Source: Anthopleura xanthogrammica (lineage: Eukaryota; Cnidaria; Anthozoa; Actiniaria; Actiniidae). Taken from it: DNA of 64,000 nucleotides. Position numbers and translations under genes: made by a program. The stretch is taken from assembly GCA_964019055.1 (NCBI GenBank), contig OZ025223.1:9555763-9619762 (forward strand), given 5' to 3'. A model generated the notes under the pieces. It made no database searches, had not been told where the DNA came from, and worked only from the letters and a program-made list of their open reading frames with translations. Numbering within the stretch: the stretch's first letter is position 1; each line of letters begins with the position of its first letter. Below, piece by piece: positions 12,232 to 22,860 of this stretch.

Positions 12232-12733
12232 ACGCGTGACTTGAAAAACTAAGATTTAGTGGACTTAGAAGATTGCAAATTTCTCACTCGTGGTACCTAA
12301 CCAGGCTATAAAATACCATCCTACCTTGAGGTAAGAAGCTATTTTGTAGATGTATGCAATAAAATTGGCGGTAAATTGCGTTTCTAGGAAATGAGCCTAG
12401 TCGCAATTTGTGCGAAGAATGTTTGACCTCGAAACTGATCTCTAAGTCCAGTTCTGTAGTGAGGATAGGTAGTACTTTCGATGGTAAAAATATAAGAGAA
12501 ATCATTATATTTTTGGAACCGAGAGCCAGTGGTCCGTTCTTAGAGAGACGCCCTCTTAAGTATCCTTTGTACAGGATAAATACATTAGAGATGTATTAAT
12601 TTTTCAAGACAATTTTTCTCGGGGAAAAATACAAGTTTTTCAGACGGAATTTGATTTTTTTTCGAAAAAAAAATAATTTCAAGAAACAAAATTTACATTA
12701 ATTTTACTATACAATTTGTTATTCAAAATATAT

Positions 12734-12930
12734 TCAGTTTCCATGGGATGCCTCTATTGTATGATGAATGCATAAAGCGATCCATGGAAACCATGCCAAT
12801 ATGGCAGCCAAGACAGTGAAATATTTCGGTTCCCAAATCATGGTATGTATAACCAAAGACAAGAGAAGACAAATTATACTAAAGGGTATCACATGTAGAA
12901 AAATATTGGCCGAAAAATTGAACATATCTG
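12734..12930 (-). CDS. Possible terminal exon of an unrecognised membrane protein
   Basis: An acceptor (TGTGTTATTACAG) opens an exon at 12930. It encodes about 65 residues with two or three strongly hydrophobic segments (for example LHVIPFSIICLLLSLVI and YFTVLAAILAWFPWIALCI), then stops. A GTAAGT donor occurs upstream near 13030. The piece before it would be only a 19-base microexon in the matching phase, so the upstream structure is unclear. I do not recognise the family. It may be a non-coding hydrophobic ORF. Confidence 0.25.
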
Positions 12931-13534
12931 CTGTAATAACACATTCAATTCCACAAATAGAGAGAGAAACTTTACGAAACTCAATTACAGTAAGCAAGTC
13001 GAAAGAAACGATTTAAAAGCTCTGACTTACCTGGTATATTTTTATCAAACTAAAGGGATATTATTAACCCTTATGTGGTGCTGGGTAAAAAGGTTTTCAA
13101 GCTGGTAAAACGTATGCTGAGGAAGAGAAAGCCAGCGAGACAACAGCCTTCTAGTTTCCAAACCAAAATAACAGAATATGCTAATGATTGGCTTCCCATT
13201 ACAAAGCCTGCGCACTAGAATGGTTTTCATTAACCCTTAAAACAAAGTATACTAATTTAAAGTGTATTAGTCGAAAATATACAATAGAAAACAAAAGTAG
13301 TGATACACTAAAGTGTATTTCACGGGTTTATGAAAACCGCTCTAAAATGATAATCCGTGACTATTAAACACAGTCAAAGCCAAACAAAATAAATCAATGG
13401 AATTAAGGTCTAATACTAAGATAAACATCTCTATTGTTCTGATAGTAGTATCTCGTGTTTAAAGCGCTTTAACGTACAAAATTAACCCCAATAAAGTATA
13501 TATTTTCTAAAAGCTGATTAATATAGGGTGCGTA

Positions 13535-13640
13535 TTTACTCGAATAAGCGCCGTGGCCCCTATTAAATTTTTTCGCGCCTTAAATGTGGTGGTTATTCGA
13601 GGACGGCGCTTATTCGAGGGAGGCGCTTATTTAAAACTTC
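13535..13640. repeat. GCGCTTATTCGAGG short-repeat cluster
   Basis: Several direct and inverted copies of a word close to GCGCTTATTCGAG lie within about 100 bases. It looks like a decayed foldback element. Confidence 0.5.
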
Positions 13641-14055
13641 GACGTGACAAAGACATCTTTTCTTTTAATTTAATGGTGTATTTTTTATATCTGTGCGAAA
13701 ATTTTACAGTAACTTACAGAACTTTTTAAATCTAATTCTTTATAAATCATCAAAATAAAATAGGGGGGTCACCGACGTCTTGGTAATGTGCACTACATCA
13801 AAATATTTGAATGACGGCATCACGATTTGCGCGCGCCGACTAAATTCATGCGCAGAAAAGCTGCGCGCGAACAATGCCCGCGAACGTCCGTGGCAATCAC
13901 CTGATAGTTGATAGATAACTAATAGTGTTAGCGTGACTCGAGCCTATAATGCTGTTGACATCAAGTGAACACTTTATTAGAGTCAAATGCATCATGTGAG
14001 TTATAGAGTTACAGGTAAGCTGAACAACGTGGAATAAGCCAATAGACCTCATCGG

Positions 14056-14202
14056 CTTGGGTGTAATGTTTTCCCATTTCAGACCACGTGTCATTCCCCA
14101 GACGATCATTTCTTTGTTTAACGGTTGCGCATGAGAAGACACATGAATATGGATACGACTCAAACAAAGAATCTTATTGACACGTGGTCTGAAATGGGAC
14201 AA
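14056..14202. mobile_element. MITE, ACCACGTGTCATTCC family, copy 1
   Basis: The inverted termini read CTTGGGTGTAATGTTTTCCC and, inside them, CATTTCAGACCACGTGTCA. The loop holds ACACATGAATATGGATAC. The same loop and arms occur at 25881-26049 and 62747-62922. Confidence 0.85.
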
Positions 14203-14337
14203 CACCTTCTTCAACACCTTCTTTTGTTTAATTAAAAACAAAAGAAGGTTTAAACAAAAGAAGGTGAGAAATTCGGGATAAAATCGCATGCGCACTGAAG
14301 ACGATTCTTAAACTGTGAATTGGCTTATAGACCCGGC

Positions 14338-14475
14338 CCTTGCAGCACGTTGGAATGCAGCTCATATCGATTTGGGGGACAAAACAATAGGTTCCATTTC
14401 TCAGGAGATTGAAATTCTTTTGTTTTCAGTTGTCCTTCAAATTGAGCTGCTTTGACGTCACGTGCAAGGGGTCTA
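14338..14475. mobile_element. Foldback element with TAGACCC...CCTTGCA termini
   Basis: The left end TAGACCCGGCCCTTGCAGCA is inverted at the right end as CGTGCAAGGGGTCTATA. A second copy runs off the end of the window at 63906-64000. A short relic occurs near 23293. Confidence 0.7.
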
Positions 14476-14895
14476 TAAAAGAGAACTAGCGAGTAAACTA
14501 GTTTGAGCGGGCGTCGGTGTGTAAAATATAGAATATGATGGGTTATAGGTAAGCTGAACACCGTGGAATAAAAAGAGAACTAGCGAGTAAACTAGTCTGA
14601 GCTGCGTCGGTGTATAATGCATAGAATATGATGGGTTATAGGTAAGCTGAACACCGTGGAATAAAAAGAGAACTAGCGAGTAAACTAGTTTGAGCTGTGT
14701 CGGTGTATAATGCATAGAATATGATGGGTTATAGGTAAGCTGAACACCGTGGAATAAAAAGAGAACTAGCGAGTAAACTAGTTTGAGCTGCGTCGGTATA
14801 TAATGCATAGAATATGATAGGTTATAGGTAAGCTGAACACCTGGAATAAAAAGAGAACTAGCGAGTAAACTAGTCTGAGCTGCGTCGGGGTAAAG
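14476..14895. repeat. 93-bp minisatellite, locus 1
   Basis: About 4.5 copies of a 93-bp unit containing AGAGAACTAGCGAGTAAACT, AGCTGCGTCGGTGTATAA and GGTTATAGGTAAGCTGAAC. The unit length is a multiple of three, so long shadow ORFs exist on the minus strand. The same unit forms a second array at 27712-28180. Confidence 0.93.
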
Positions 14896-16304
14896 AAGCG
14901 TAAAAGCGCTGGTTTAAAAAGTCCCAAAAAAAAGATAAATAGTGAAATAATACACCTGTTTTGGAAACATAATTAATTCCTATTTGTTATTCTATATTTA
15001 TATATGACAGGTTCTTGCAATTAGGTGTATATATATGTTTAATGCATTAATTAAAATCTTTGATTATGAAATTAATGGCAAACGTCTTAGCGTTCAAGTG
15101 GATATCTTGAAAGAAATCTCTTTTAGGCGATTTTCGATCCACTTAGAGAAAACAGAAGGTAGAAAACTAAAAAGCCATCGCGGATGCTTCAAAGTAAATC
15201 AAATATATAGCGTCATTCAACGCGTCTGTTTAGCCTTTAGTTTTTATTTATCACCACATTGATTTTTAAAAATATCAATTTTATGAAATTATTATTGTTA
15301 TTAGTTTCTTTCTCTTTTCTTTTCTTTATTTTTTTATTCTATCATTTTTTTAATTTGTTGATATTTTCGATAATGATTTCTTTTTGTTATCTTTAAGTTT
15401 TTATATCTTCATTTTAAATCAAGTTAGACAACGCGATTGTTTTAGGGGGAAAAACGAACAAGTGTTGAAACTTAATCTTTCTTACACGATAAATAACAAA
15501 AGTCAACTGCACAAAATCAAAAGCTAATAAGAGTTAGTAGCACTTGTAAACTATTCTTGTTTTCGTTTGTTTGTTCGTTCATACATCCATTCATCCATCC
15601 ACCCATGCAACCATGCATCCATCCATTCCTCATTCATTCATATTCTTCATTCGTCATTGCTTGCAGCTGACCCAAAGAACATGTAAGTTTTCCGATAAAA
15701 AAAAAAGACTTTAAAACTTTGTGACCCGACGTAGTTTGTATTATCTATTTTACAAAATTAAACTCTTATACATTGTGATTAGAGAACAATACTCCAACAA
15801 TGAATAAATTAATTACGATGACCAATAAACTATCAATACTTTCAGCCCACGAAACGCAAAAAAAAAGTATAAGTAAATTTTTTTATCTAATCTTATCTCA
15901 GGCTAAAAACAGCGTATCAATTCATAAAAAATAATCTTAGTAAAATCTCATTCCAAACTTACTATATAGTTTTAACTTAATCTTAAATATAATTACAAAT
16001 CCTACATAAGCTGGACTAATTAGGTGGTCACTATTAAGTGATTCCTTTGAATAAGCATTTATGACATGATTTTTCTCTGGAAATACTAATAGAATTAGCT
16101 TTGACTTCATTATTTTTTTCCATTTTTTAGTAATATTATTTTTTCTGACAGCGGATAAATAATAATTTTGAGGCATTACTTATCGTTGGACAACTTATAA
16201 TTTCCGCGCTACTAGCTGCATGAATTCGAACTATACATTTACAAATTATCTGACTTACACTTCCATAATCATTAGTCTTTGGTGTAAACAAGTTAGTTTT
16301 CAAA
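14896..16304. other. AT-rich region without a recognisable gene
   Basis: It contains a degenerate CATC/CATTC run at about 15578-15655. It also contains the 3' flank of the 281-residue ORF. Nothing else is supported. Confidence 0.5.
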
Positions 16305-17150
16305 TTACTCAAAGTTTAAAGGCTGAAATACGCCAACTTGTGTGGAGGTTTTTGAAGGCAGTGAAAAGGTGTCTTGGTGACAAGAATCGAAAGTATTTTC
16401 AGTGTGTTTTTCAGTTCGTTCGGAACCTTTTTCTTGCGGTTCTTCGCCTTTGTTTTCTTCTTGATCTTTATTGTCCATTTTCTGCAAAAATTTGCTCACT
16501 TTTGCAGTAATTTCGTTCATCTGGGCTTCATTCAATGAACTACTGTTTCGTGAAAGCCCTCTTCTAGGAGTCGAAGCGCCAGAAATATTAGGGCTTGGAG
16601 CAGGAACAGGGCTTTTCAGACCACCACCATAACTACCCCTTCGATCGCGTTTATGACCACTTTCAGCGCTCAAGAGCCCACCGTCTCCTATCGGAGGCAG
16701 TGACTGCCTTCTTGGCTGGTCGAAAGGAGCTTTAAGAAACATTGAAGTTGGTGATAACAAAGATGGGTTACTACCACTAGAATCGCAGCTTAACGGGTCA
16801 TTCATGCCTTCAGAACCGAATCGTCTTCGAGTGGTTATTGGAGATCGCCTGGGGTCGGCGACTGGAGGTGGTAAACTTGCAGATAGCAATTCAGGTGGTG
16901 TGCTATATCGTCGAGGAAGTCGTGGACTCAAGCTTCGGCTAGATTCTCCAAGGTCATTAACAGATAGACGAGTTCTTAGCTGATCTTCAACACCTAATTC
17001 TCTTTCCAACTTCTTCCTTTCTCGTTTCAGTTCCTTTTCTATAGTTCCCTTGTGGGATTCGATGGATCCAAGTTTGAGCCTGAGTTTGCGATCGGCTAGC
17101 GAGTTCATGGACAAAGTTTTGTCTGCGTATTCTGTTCTGTGATAAGCCAT
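16305..17150 (-). CDS. Unrecognised Ser/Pro-rich protein, 281 residues, single exon
   Basis: A long ORF starting MAYHRTEYADKTLSM. The start has A at -3 and G at +4. Residues about 30-60 are highly charged and heptad-like (IEKELKRERKKLEREL), probably a short coiled coil or helix. Residues 65-215 are rich in Ser, Pro and Arg, with many RxxS, SP and RRxS motifs suggesting a phosphorylated disordered segment. The tail around residue 210-240 is again helical and acidic (KVSKFLQKMDNKDQEEN). No enzymatic motif or membrane segment is visible. Codon use and composition look like real protein rather than chance. It is divergently arranged with the small plus-strand ORF at 17397. I do not recognise a family and it may be lineage-specific. 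Confidence 0.7.
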   Translation of the reverse strand: MAYHRTEYADKTLSMNSLADRKLRLKLGSIESHKGTIEKELKRERKKLERELGVEDQLRTRLSVNDLGESSRSLSPRLPRRYSTPPELLSASLPPPVADPRRSPITTRRRFGSEGMNDPLSCDSSGSNPSLLSPTSMFLKAPFDQPRRQSLPPIGDGGLLSAESGHKRDRRGSYGGGLKSPVPAPSPNISGASTPRRGLSRNSSSLNEAQMNEITAKVSKFLQKMDNKDQEENKGEEPQEKGSERTEKHTENTFDSCHQDTFSLPSKTSTQVGVFQPLNFE

Positions 17151-17396
17151 ACTCTTAGAAATACGCCGTTTCGAAGGTGAAATTACAGTATTGAAACCAC
17201 AAGTCCAATTCCTTCAAGAAATACAGTTTTCTCAAAACAAATTACTTGACCAGAGATAATAGCTGTTGTTGACTTTTTTGCAGTAATTTTCCGGACGCAA
17301 CGGAGTTTCTCTGTTTTAATAATATTCACTTCTTTTAGTGATAATTATGCAAATTTCTTCCTGACAAGCCTTAGCACCTGCCTCTGCCAAAATAAA

Positions 17397-17693
17397 GTGT
17401 TTAAAACCCTACTGAAAAATCTTTCCAAACGTTATTCATTCGATAACCCATCCAAGTACTTGAAAGCTTGGCTCGGAAAAAACAAATCTCGAATGTCACA
17501 CGACTTTGCCGCCAAAAATCCGAGGAAAAACAAGCCCGTATTTTATTTTATTTCACTGAACAAAGAAAGTAAATACAAGAACTGGCTGGAAGCTAGCAGT
17601 AGAAATGAATTAGAGTTGTCGCCTAGCAACGGTTCGAAAGAAGACAGGAATAGTTCATGTTCAAATATTGGCCTTTCTGATCTGAACGAATAA
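17397..17693 (+). CDS. Unrecognised small ORF or terminal exon
   Basis: An open frame extends upstream of 17397 to about 17340 and ends at a stop near 17693. Two acceptor-like sites (TTTTTTGCAG near 17282 and TTCTTTTAG near 17339) precede it, so it may be the last exon of a longer gene. The frame has no ATG near its 5' end. The product is basic at first (LSKRYSFDNPSKYLKAWLG) and Ser/Asn-rich at the end. No domain is recognised. It is head-to-head with the 281-residue gene. Confidence 0.3.
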   Translation: MFKTLLKNLSKRYSFDNPSKYLKAWLGKNKSRMSHDFAAKNPRKNKPVFYFISLNKESKYKNWLEASSRNELELSPSNGSKEDRNSSCSNIGLSDLNE

Positions 17694-18624
17694 GACATTA
17701 AAGTCAATGTCCAATGAAGCTGTAAATATTTTTGCGATTTTGCCTAAATCTTAATTACCATGGCCCTAACGTATATAATCCTGACTAGTGATTAAGAATT
17801 GCTCGTATCAGTCTAAGCAAATCTTTCTTACCGTTAACTGTAGACTATAGTTAAGTGTTTTGAACATTTCAGGTTCTGATTGGTTCATATATTTGCTCTC
17901 GTTGGAGCTGAATTCATTTGAAGTAACCACAGTGGGCCCTAACGTAAACTACCAAAATCTTTTTCAAAATTTCTTTTCATATTCAAATTTTAAAACTTCT
18001 TTTAGAATACCAAGAAAATAATGAAAATTAGGGTAACAAAAATATAGCTAAGACTGATAAGGTATTTAATTAAAATAGTTTTGCTAAGATTTGGAGCTAG
18101 GACCGAATAAACAAATCAAGTCGATAAATTGTACAAAAATAGTAATTCAACCGACAATGTCCGAACTTTTTGGTGACCGTGACACCAAGTAAAGCACGTG
18201 ATGGTTAGCGCCGAAAATGTCAGTTGAAGTCGTCAATGCTTTCACTCTATTGTTCCAATGTGACGTTATAGTGTGACGGGTACGTGTGACGTAAAAGCCG
18301 CTATGTTGGTTGACTTGAACAAAAGATTTTGTCTTGGTTTCTTTTGTTATGTCATACGGATCTACGCTGAATATCGATAAGCATTGGTCTGGTCAGTCCC
18401 TATATCTGTTTCAGACCTGGTTTCTGCGTAAAATAAGACAAAAACCTCTATGCGCATGCACAAGAGAAATCCTTCACTTGAAGCTAATGTTTCAAAACGC
18501 GTCCCACATGGAAAGGAGTGACTATGAGTGATAAGACTCCATGCCGTACATGCGACTGTTCGGGCCTGCTGGTCAGTCTGTAAGTCCATGGATAGCGGTG
18601 TCGGGCCGAAATCTCCGCCATTCC
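17694..18624. other. Region without a recognisable gene
   Basis: AT-rich sequence; no supported exon, RNA gene or long repeat. Confidence 0.45.
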
Positions 18625-18747
18625 CGGATTTCAAGCCGAGAGGGGCTGGGACCTAGCTTTTGTTTTTTTTTGGACGGAAGTTGACGGAAGTCGCATGAAC
18701 TGCATAATTTTGGTCCCAGTCTCTCTCGGCTTGAAATCCGGCATGGC
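18625..18747. mobile_element. Short foldback element
   Basis: Inverted arms of CCGGATTTCAAGCCGAGAG followed by GGGCTGGGACC bracket about 60 bp. No ORF. Confidence 0.75.
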
Positions 18748-19086
18748 CTTAAATACTGCACTTCAGCACGGAGAACCTATTCTCGTTCCCAGATCCTACT
18801 CATTAGCCAAATCGTAGACTCTGGGAAACCCTACTGACCGGAAGCCAGAATCTTGCGACCAGGTCGTCAGAGCGCATGCTCTATCTCAGGATCGCTGACT
18901 ATAAAATGCTGGCTCAACCTTTCTAACGGCTTGTTTACGACTTCTGTTTGCAAAAATTTATATGTTAGACAAATGGAAATGGGATTTGATTCAAGATTCG
19001 AAGATATATAACCGTTCTAGTTGATTTCGCTTGCTTGGTTTACGTTGCGGTACGTCACGGATATATGGCCCCCTGCCGTGACTCAG

Positions 19087-19502
19087 ACAAGAGTCACATA
19101 CATTCCCTGGGGGGGAGACTCAGGGGGTAAAGTATCGGGTATGCTCGTTGAAAATTTCCAAAAATGTCCCTAAAAGATACCGGAAGTTTTTTTCAAAAGG
19201 GCGTGGCTTGGCAAATTTTAACCCCTAAGAGATACCACGAAAATAATACTATTCAAAAATAAAGGCTTTTGAAATGTTTTTCCTTGAGTAATATTCCGAG
19301 TTTACGCAGGCATAGGTATTGTGTTATTATGCGATGGGCTAGTTCCTTTTTCAACACCCTAAAATATACCAGAAAGTGCTGATTTGATAAACCTCAAATT
19401 TAAGACCCTAAAAGATACCAAATCGCTGATATTTACCCCTAAGAGATACGACGAGCATACCCGATACTTTACCCCCGGAGTCCCCCCCCCCCCCCCCCCC
19501 GG
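19087..19502. mobile_element. G/C-tract-capped foldback element, copy 2
   Basis: G runs at the left end and a long C run at the right. The arms GTAAAGTATCGGGTATGCTC and their inverse lie just inside. The core repeats CCCTAAAAGATACC and CCCCTAAGAGATAC. The architecture is the same as at 11926 and 38755, but the arm sequence differs. Confidence 0.78.
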
Positions 19503-19783
19503 GATACATTCTCTGTAAATTACAGGCCGTTTTCTTCAACTTTGGCTCGTAAATCGCGAAATTGGGCACAAATTTACTACAAACTTTCTACATACCATAG
19601 AGGTAGACTCAGACACGACACTGAAAATTTACGCGTAGATCGGGGCTACAGCTCTATCTACATGTATCTAAATAATTTGAGCATAAACGTAGAATTTCCT
19701 ACATAAAAAAATAAATAATAAGTCAGATAATATGACCGTTCTATATCTATCTATTCATCTATAAGTTTTTTGCTTAAATAATA

Positions 19784-20265
19784 GTGTTTGAACTCTTAGT
19801 TTGTTTGAGTTATCAGTCTGTACCACCTCACGCTTTCGTCACCTCTAAAATTGATAACTGTAATTCCATTCTGTATGGTCTTCCAAAACATCTCATCAAT
19901 AAACTACAATCTGTTCAAAATGCTGCTGCTCGTTTGATAACTTTATCACGAAAACATGATCATATCACTACTATTTTAATCGTTTACACTGGCTACCTGT
20001 GGCTGAACGCATCAAATTTAAGATTCTTCTCCTAACCTATAAAAGTTTACATAAACAAGCTCCATCTTCTATTGCTGATTTGATCTGCCGCTATACCCCT
20101 TCAAGAAACCTTCGTTCCTCATCTGAAATTCTTCTCCAACGACCTAATTTTAATCTCAAGTCATATGGTCATCGATCTTTTTCTGTTGCTGCACCTGAAC
20201 TTTGGAACTCTCTTCCTTCAAGTATCCGTTCTTCTTCTAGTCCATATACTCCAGCAAATATATGA
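19784..20265 (+). mobile_element. Dead non-LTR retrotransposon fragment, C-terminal part of the reverse-transcriptase ORF (CR1/L2/jockey-like)
   Basis: Two overlapping frames give the familiar post-RT tail: SKIDNCNSILYGLP, INKLQSVQNAAARLIT, then after a frameshift near 19990 RIKFKILLLTYKSLH, APSSIADLI and SVAAPELWNSLPSSIR. The frameshift and missing 5' portion show that it is inactive. Its end abuts the MITE at 20271. Confidence 0.85.
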
Positions 20266-20270
20266 AGATT

Positions 20271-20552
20271 TTCAAACTAAGAAAACCATGAACACCTAAA
20301 ATATGTCTGGAATGTTTATTTAGGCCGTTGCTTGTAAAAAAGATATTTCCTACCACCATGAAAAAAGATGGTATTGAATCCTTCTCTCGTGTATCCGTCT
20401 GTCTCGAATAGAAATCTCTAATTTCACGAGTATAAAATCAAAATATGAAGTTTGAAACTTTTAAACAGGAAAAAAATTTGCGTGAGCGCGCTGTGATCAA
20501 ACACATAAACATTCCAGACATATTTTAGGTGTTCACGGTTTTCTTAGTTTGA
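20271..20552. mobile_element. MITE with TTCAAACTAAGAAAACC termini, uninterrupted copy
   Basis: Long inverted termini: the left reads ACACCTAAAATATGTCTGGA and the right is its inverse, ending TTTTCTTAGTTTGA. The related copy at 42543-43406 contains a LINE insertion, so this copy shows the empty site. Confidence 0.88.
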
Positions 20553-20745
20553 CTGTAATACCAGTACTTAGTGCTGTGCATATCTCTTTAGATATCTTTC
20601 GGTTTATGGCGATTTGTTGGAAAAAACGTTGATAAAATGTAAAAAATAGCGAGTTGAGCTCTAATCTCCCATACATTTACTGTAAATTTGGAGCTTTGTT
20701 TGTCTGAGTCCAATAGCGTGACATCTATTTTTAGTATAATATATT

Positions 20746-20957
20746 AGGATAAGTACGGGAAATGTAGTGGATTTGAGGCCATATTCATCCCCCAGGGGGT
20801 CAGGGCTGGATAGCTTTGGTATCTTGTCCGTCCCCAGGGTAGGTGGGGATTCTCATATCGTTATTCGTTGAGCCTGCAGATGTTTTAACCAGCCCCGACC
20901 CCCTGGGGGATGAATATGGCCTCAAATCCACTACATTTCCCCTACTTATCCCCACCA
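20746..20957. mobile_element. Foldback element with CCCAGGGGGT arms
   Basis: About 60-bp inverted arms contain GAAATGTAGTGGATTTGAGG and ATATTCATCCCCCAGGGGG. The loop is short and G-rich. Confidence 0.8.
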
Positions 20958-21034
20958 TGTCCCGGGGTGGGGGGGTCGGGGTTTACATTGACTCATGCAT
21001 AAGGATCAACCTATGCCTGTGCGTGTCTAACTCT

Positions 21035-21085
21035 GATTGGTGGAGACTCGGCTTAAACGAATGACGTAATACACGTCTATATAAA
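21035..21085 (+). promoter_or_regulatory. Compact core promoter of the 21117 gene
   Basis: An inverted CCAAT box (GATTGGTGG, from 21035), a CRE-like TGACGTAA (21062-21069) and a TATA box TATATAAA (21078-21085) follow in order. The start codon is only 32 bases after the TATA box, so the predicted leader is about 10 bases. Confidence 0.6.
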
Positions 21086-21116
21086 CCACCTTTCTCGAAC
21101 AATCTTTGTGAACCCT

Positions 21117-21815
21117 ATGCCGAGCATATCACAAACAATACGCGAGGAATTTAAAGTTGAAGAAAAAAACTCTGGTTTCAAGGAATTGATAACGGAATTG
21201 AACGAGATAGGTAGTTTTGTATTAATGGTTTTCGACCAACGAATTTCGTTTAACAGTATGAATCTTTCTGCCGATTCGGTAAGAATAAAAACAACTCGAA
21301 ACTTAGGCGGAAGTTCAGAGTTAAGTGAAAATTTGAGCTTCGAAATGTTACACAGATGTTTCGATGCCAAACTCGTTGCACCAGAAAGCGAAATCAAGTA
21401 CATAGTTGAAGGTAAGAAGAAAACCGACTTCGTTGTTTCAATGTATGGATTAGTTATCGCAGTCTCGGTCACGCGAGCCTTTAAACATGATAATGATACT
21501 GACAATAACACATACACAATAAAAGATGCAAAAAAATTGCTTGATAAGAAACTCAAAAACGTCATCATCTCGTCGGAGAATTCTGTAGATCCATGGCACA
21601 AACAGGTGTTGTTTATCTGGGCCAGGACTCACCGCATAGCGGAAATTCTCTCCGAATATTACGATACTCTTGGAGAAGAAATAAAATCGAATACAGTGGT
21701 GCTTGTTGTAGTAGCTTCTAATGACATAAGTAAAGAGATATTTTGGACTATCCGCAAGAATAGACCAATTCATGGTTTTCGGCGGCCATTGGGGCAAACT
21801 CGACAAAATACATAG
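21117..21815 (+). CDS. Intronless 232-residue protein, possibly PD-(D/E)XK-nuclease-like ('AAC-rich' type)
   Basis: A single open frame from ATG at 21117. The core has the order E...KKTDFVVSMYGLVIAVSVTR, then DAKKLLDKKLKNVIISS, WHKQVLFIWA and NTVVLVVVASN. From memory this order matches a family of uncharacterised eukaryotic proteins often labelled after Dictyostelium AAC-rich clones. The Asp of TDF followed by a strand ending SVTR looks like a restriction-endonuclease-like fold with the lysine replaced; this is inference. No signal peptide or membrane segment is seen. The gene is bracketed by a foldback element and repeats and has its own TATA promoter. The absence of introns suggests retrocopy, transfer or a mobile origin. 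The C-terminus is Arg/Gly-rich and may be altered. Confidence 0.65.
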   Translation: MPSISQTIREEFKVEEKNSGFKELITELNEIGSFVLMVFDQRISFNSMNLSADSVRIKTTRNLGGSSELSENLSFEMLHRCFDAKLVAPESEIKYIVEGKKKTDFVVSMYGLVIAVSVTRAFKHDNDTDNNTYTIKDAKKLLDKKLKNVIISSENSVDPWHKQVLFIWARTHRIAEILSEYYDTLGEEIKSNTVVLVVVASNDISKEIFWTIRKNRPIHGFRRPLGQTRQNT

Positions 21816-22548
21816 AAATCTGGATCACTTTGACTTCCCGTAGCTCCGCTCAATTTTGTCGGATTTTCAATGAAATCTCGGAATTGCAAAGTCAACCTCC
21901 AAGAGAAAAGCGATTAATATCTAGGATGACAATTTTCGGAGCAGTACAGTTCGACTCAGATGGTTGAATAATATCTAGTAATTTGTTTGGATTAGACTCT
22001 GATCGATTTGGACCGGCCAAGTTATGTTTCATCAATTTTCCGGCATCACCAACTTAACATGAAGCAGTTTAAGAACGTCTAGGGTCGTCCAGAGCGTGCT
22101 CGGTTATAGGGGGAACCGTGTCAACACCAATGACAGAAAAAATTGGTACTTAAAGCCTCCTTGTACTTCAAGGCAAAGCTTAAAGGCGTCCTTGGGCAGG
22201 GACGAAATAAGCCGGTGGCCTTGTCTCACTTGTTTTAGAGTGTGGGACGTTAAAGAACCTGTTGTACTTTTCGAATAAGAGTAGGGGATCGTCTCCCGGT
22301 ACAACAGCACAAACAACAATTATACCTTTTACATCTCAGCCTATAGATTCCTAAAAAAAATAAAAAAAATAAAAAAGCAAAAAAGAAATAGCCATAGGTT
22401 ACCAAAGAACTCTTATTAGCTAGTTGCAAATATATACCTTGGGAAGTTGAAATCCATATTGTAAACCATATATTGATGCTGCTGCAACATCATCGAGCAA
22501 ACTATCTACATTTGTGTCCAAACTATACTCTCAAGATCTGTAACATAT
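21816..22548. other. Region without a recognisable gene
   Basis: A segment at about 22085-22310 (with TTAAAGAACCTGTTGTAC) has the look of a dispersed non-coding repeat. No coding evidence. Confidence 0.4.
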
Positions 22549-22860
22549 CAAGCCAACCACCTTAATCTGTAATGGTTAGGATCCTTACAAAGACTATACC
22601 CTCAAGCCAACCACCTTAATCTGTAATGGTTAGGATCCTTACAAAGACTATACTCTCAAGCCAACCACCTTAATCTGTAATGGTTAGGATCCTTACAAAG
22701 ACCATACTCTCAAGTCAACCACCTTAATCTGTAATGGTTAGGATCCTTACAAAGACTATACCCTCAAGCCAACCACCTTAATCTGTAATGCTTAGGATCC
22801 TTACAAAGACTATACCCTCAAGCCAACCACCTTAATCTGTAATGGTTAGGATCCTTAAAG
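22549..22860. repeat. 54-bp minisatellite
   Basis: About six copies of a unit containing AAGCCAACCACCTTAATCTG and TAATGGTTAGGATCCTTAC. Degenerate pieces lie on each side (22500-22950). Confidence 0.95.

Noticed and set aside
14473..14808. Repeat ORF with VQLTYNPSYS-type units (also 27708-28181)
   Set aside because: The 93-bp minisatellite is a multiple of three, so frames stay open by arithmetic.
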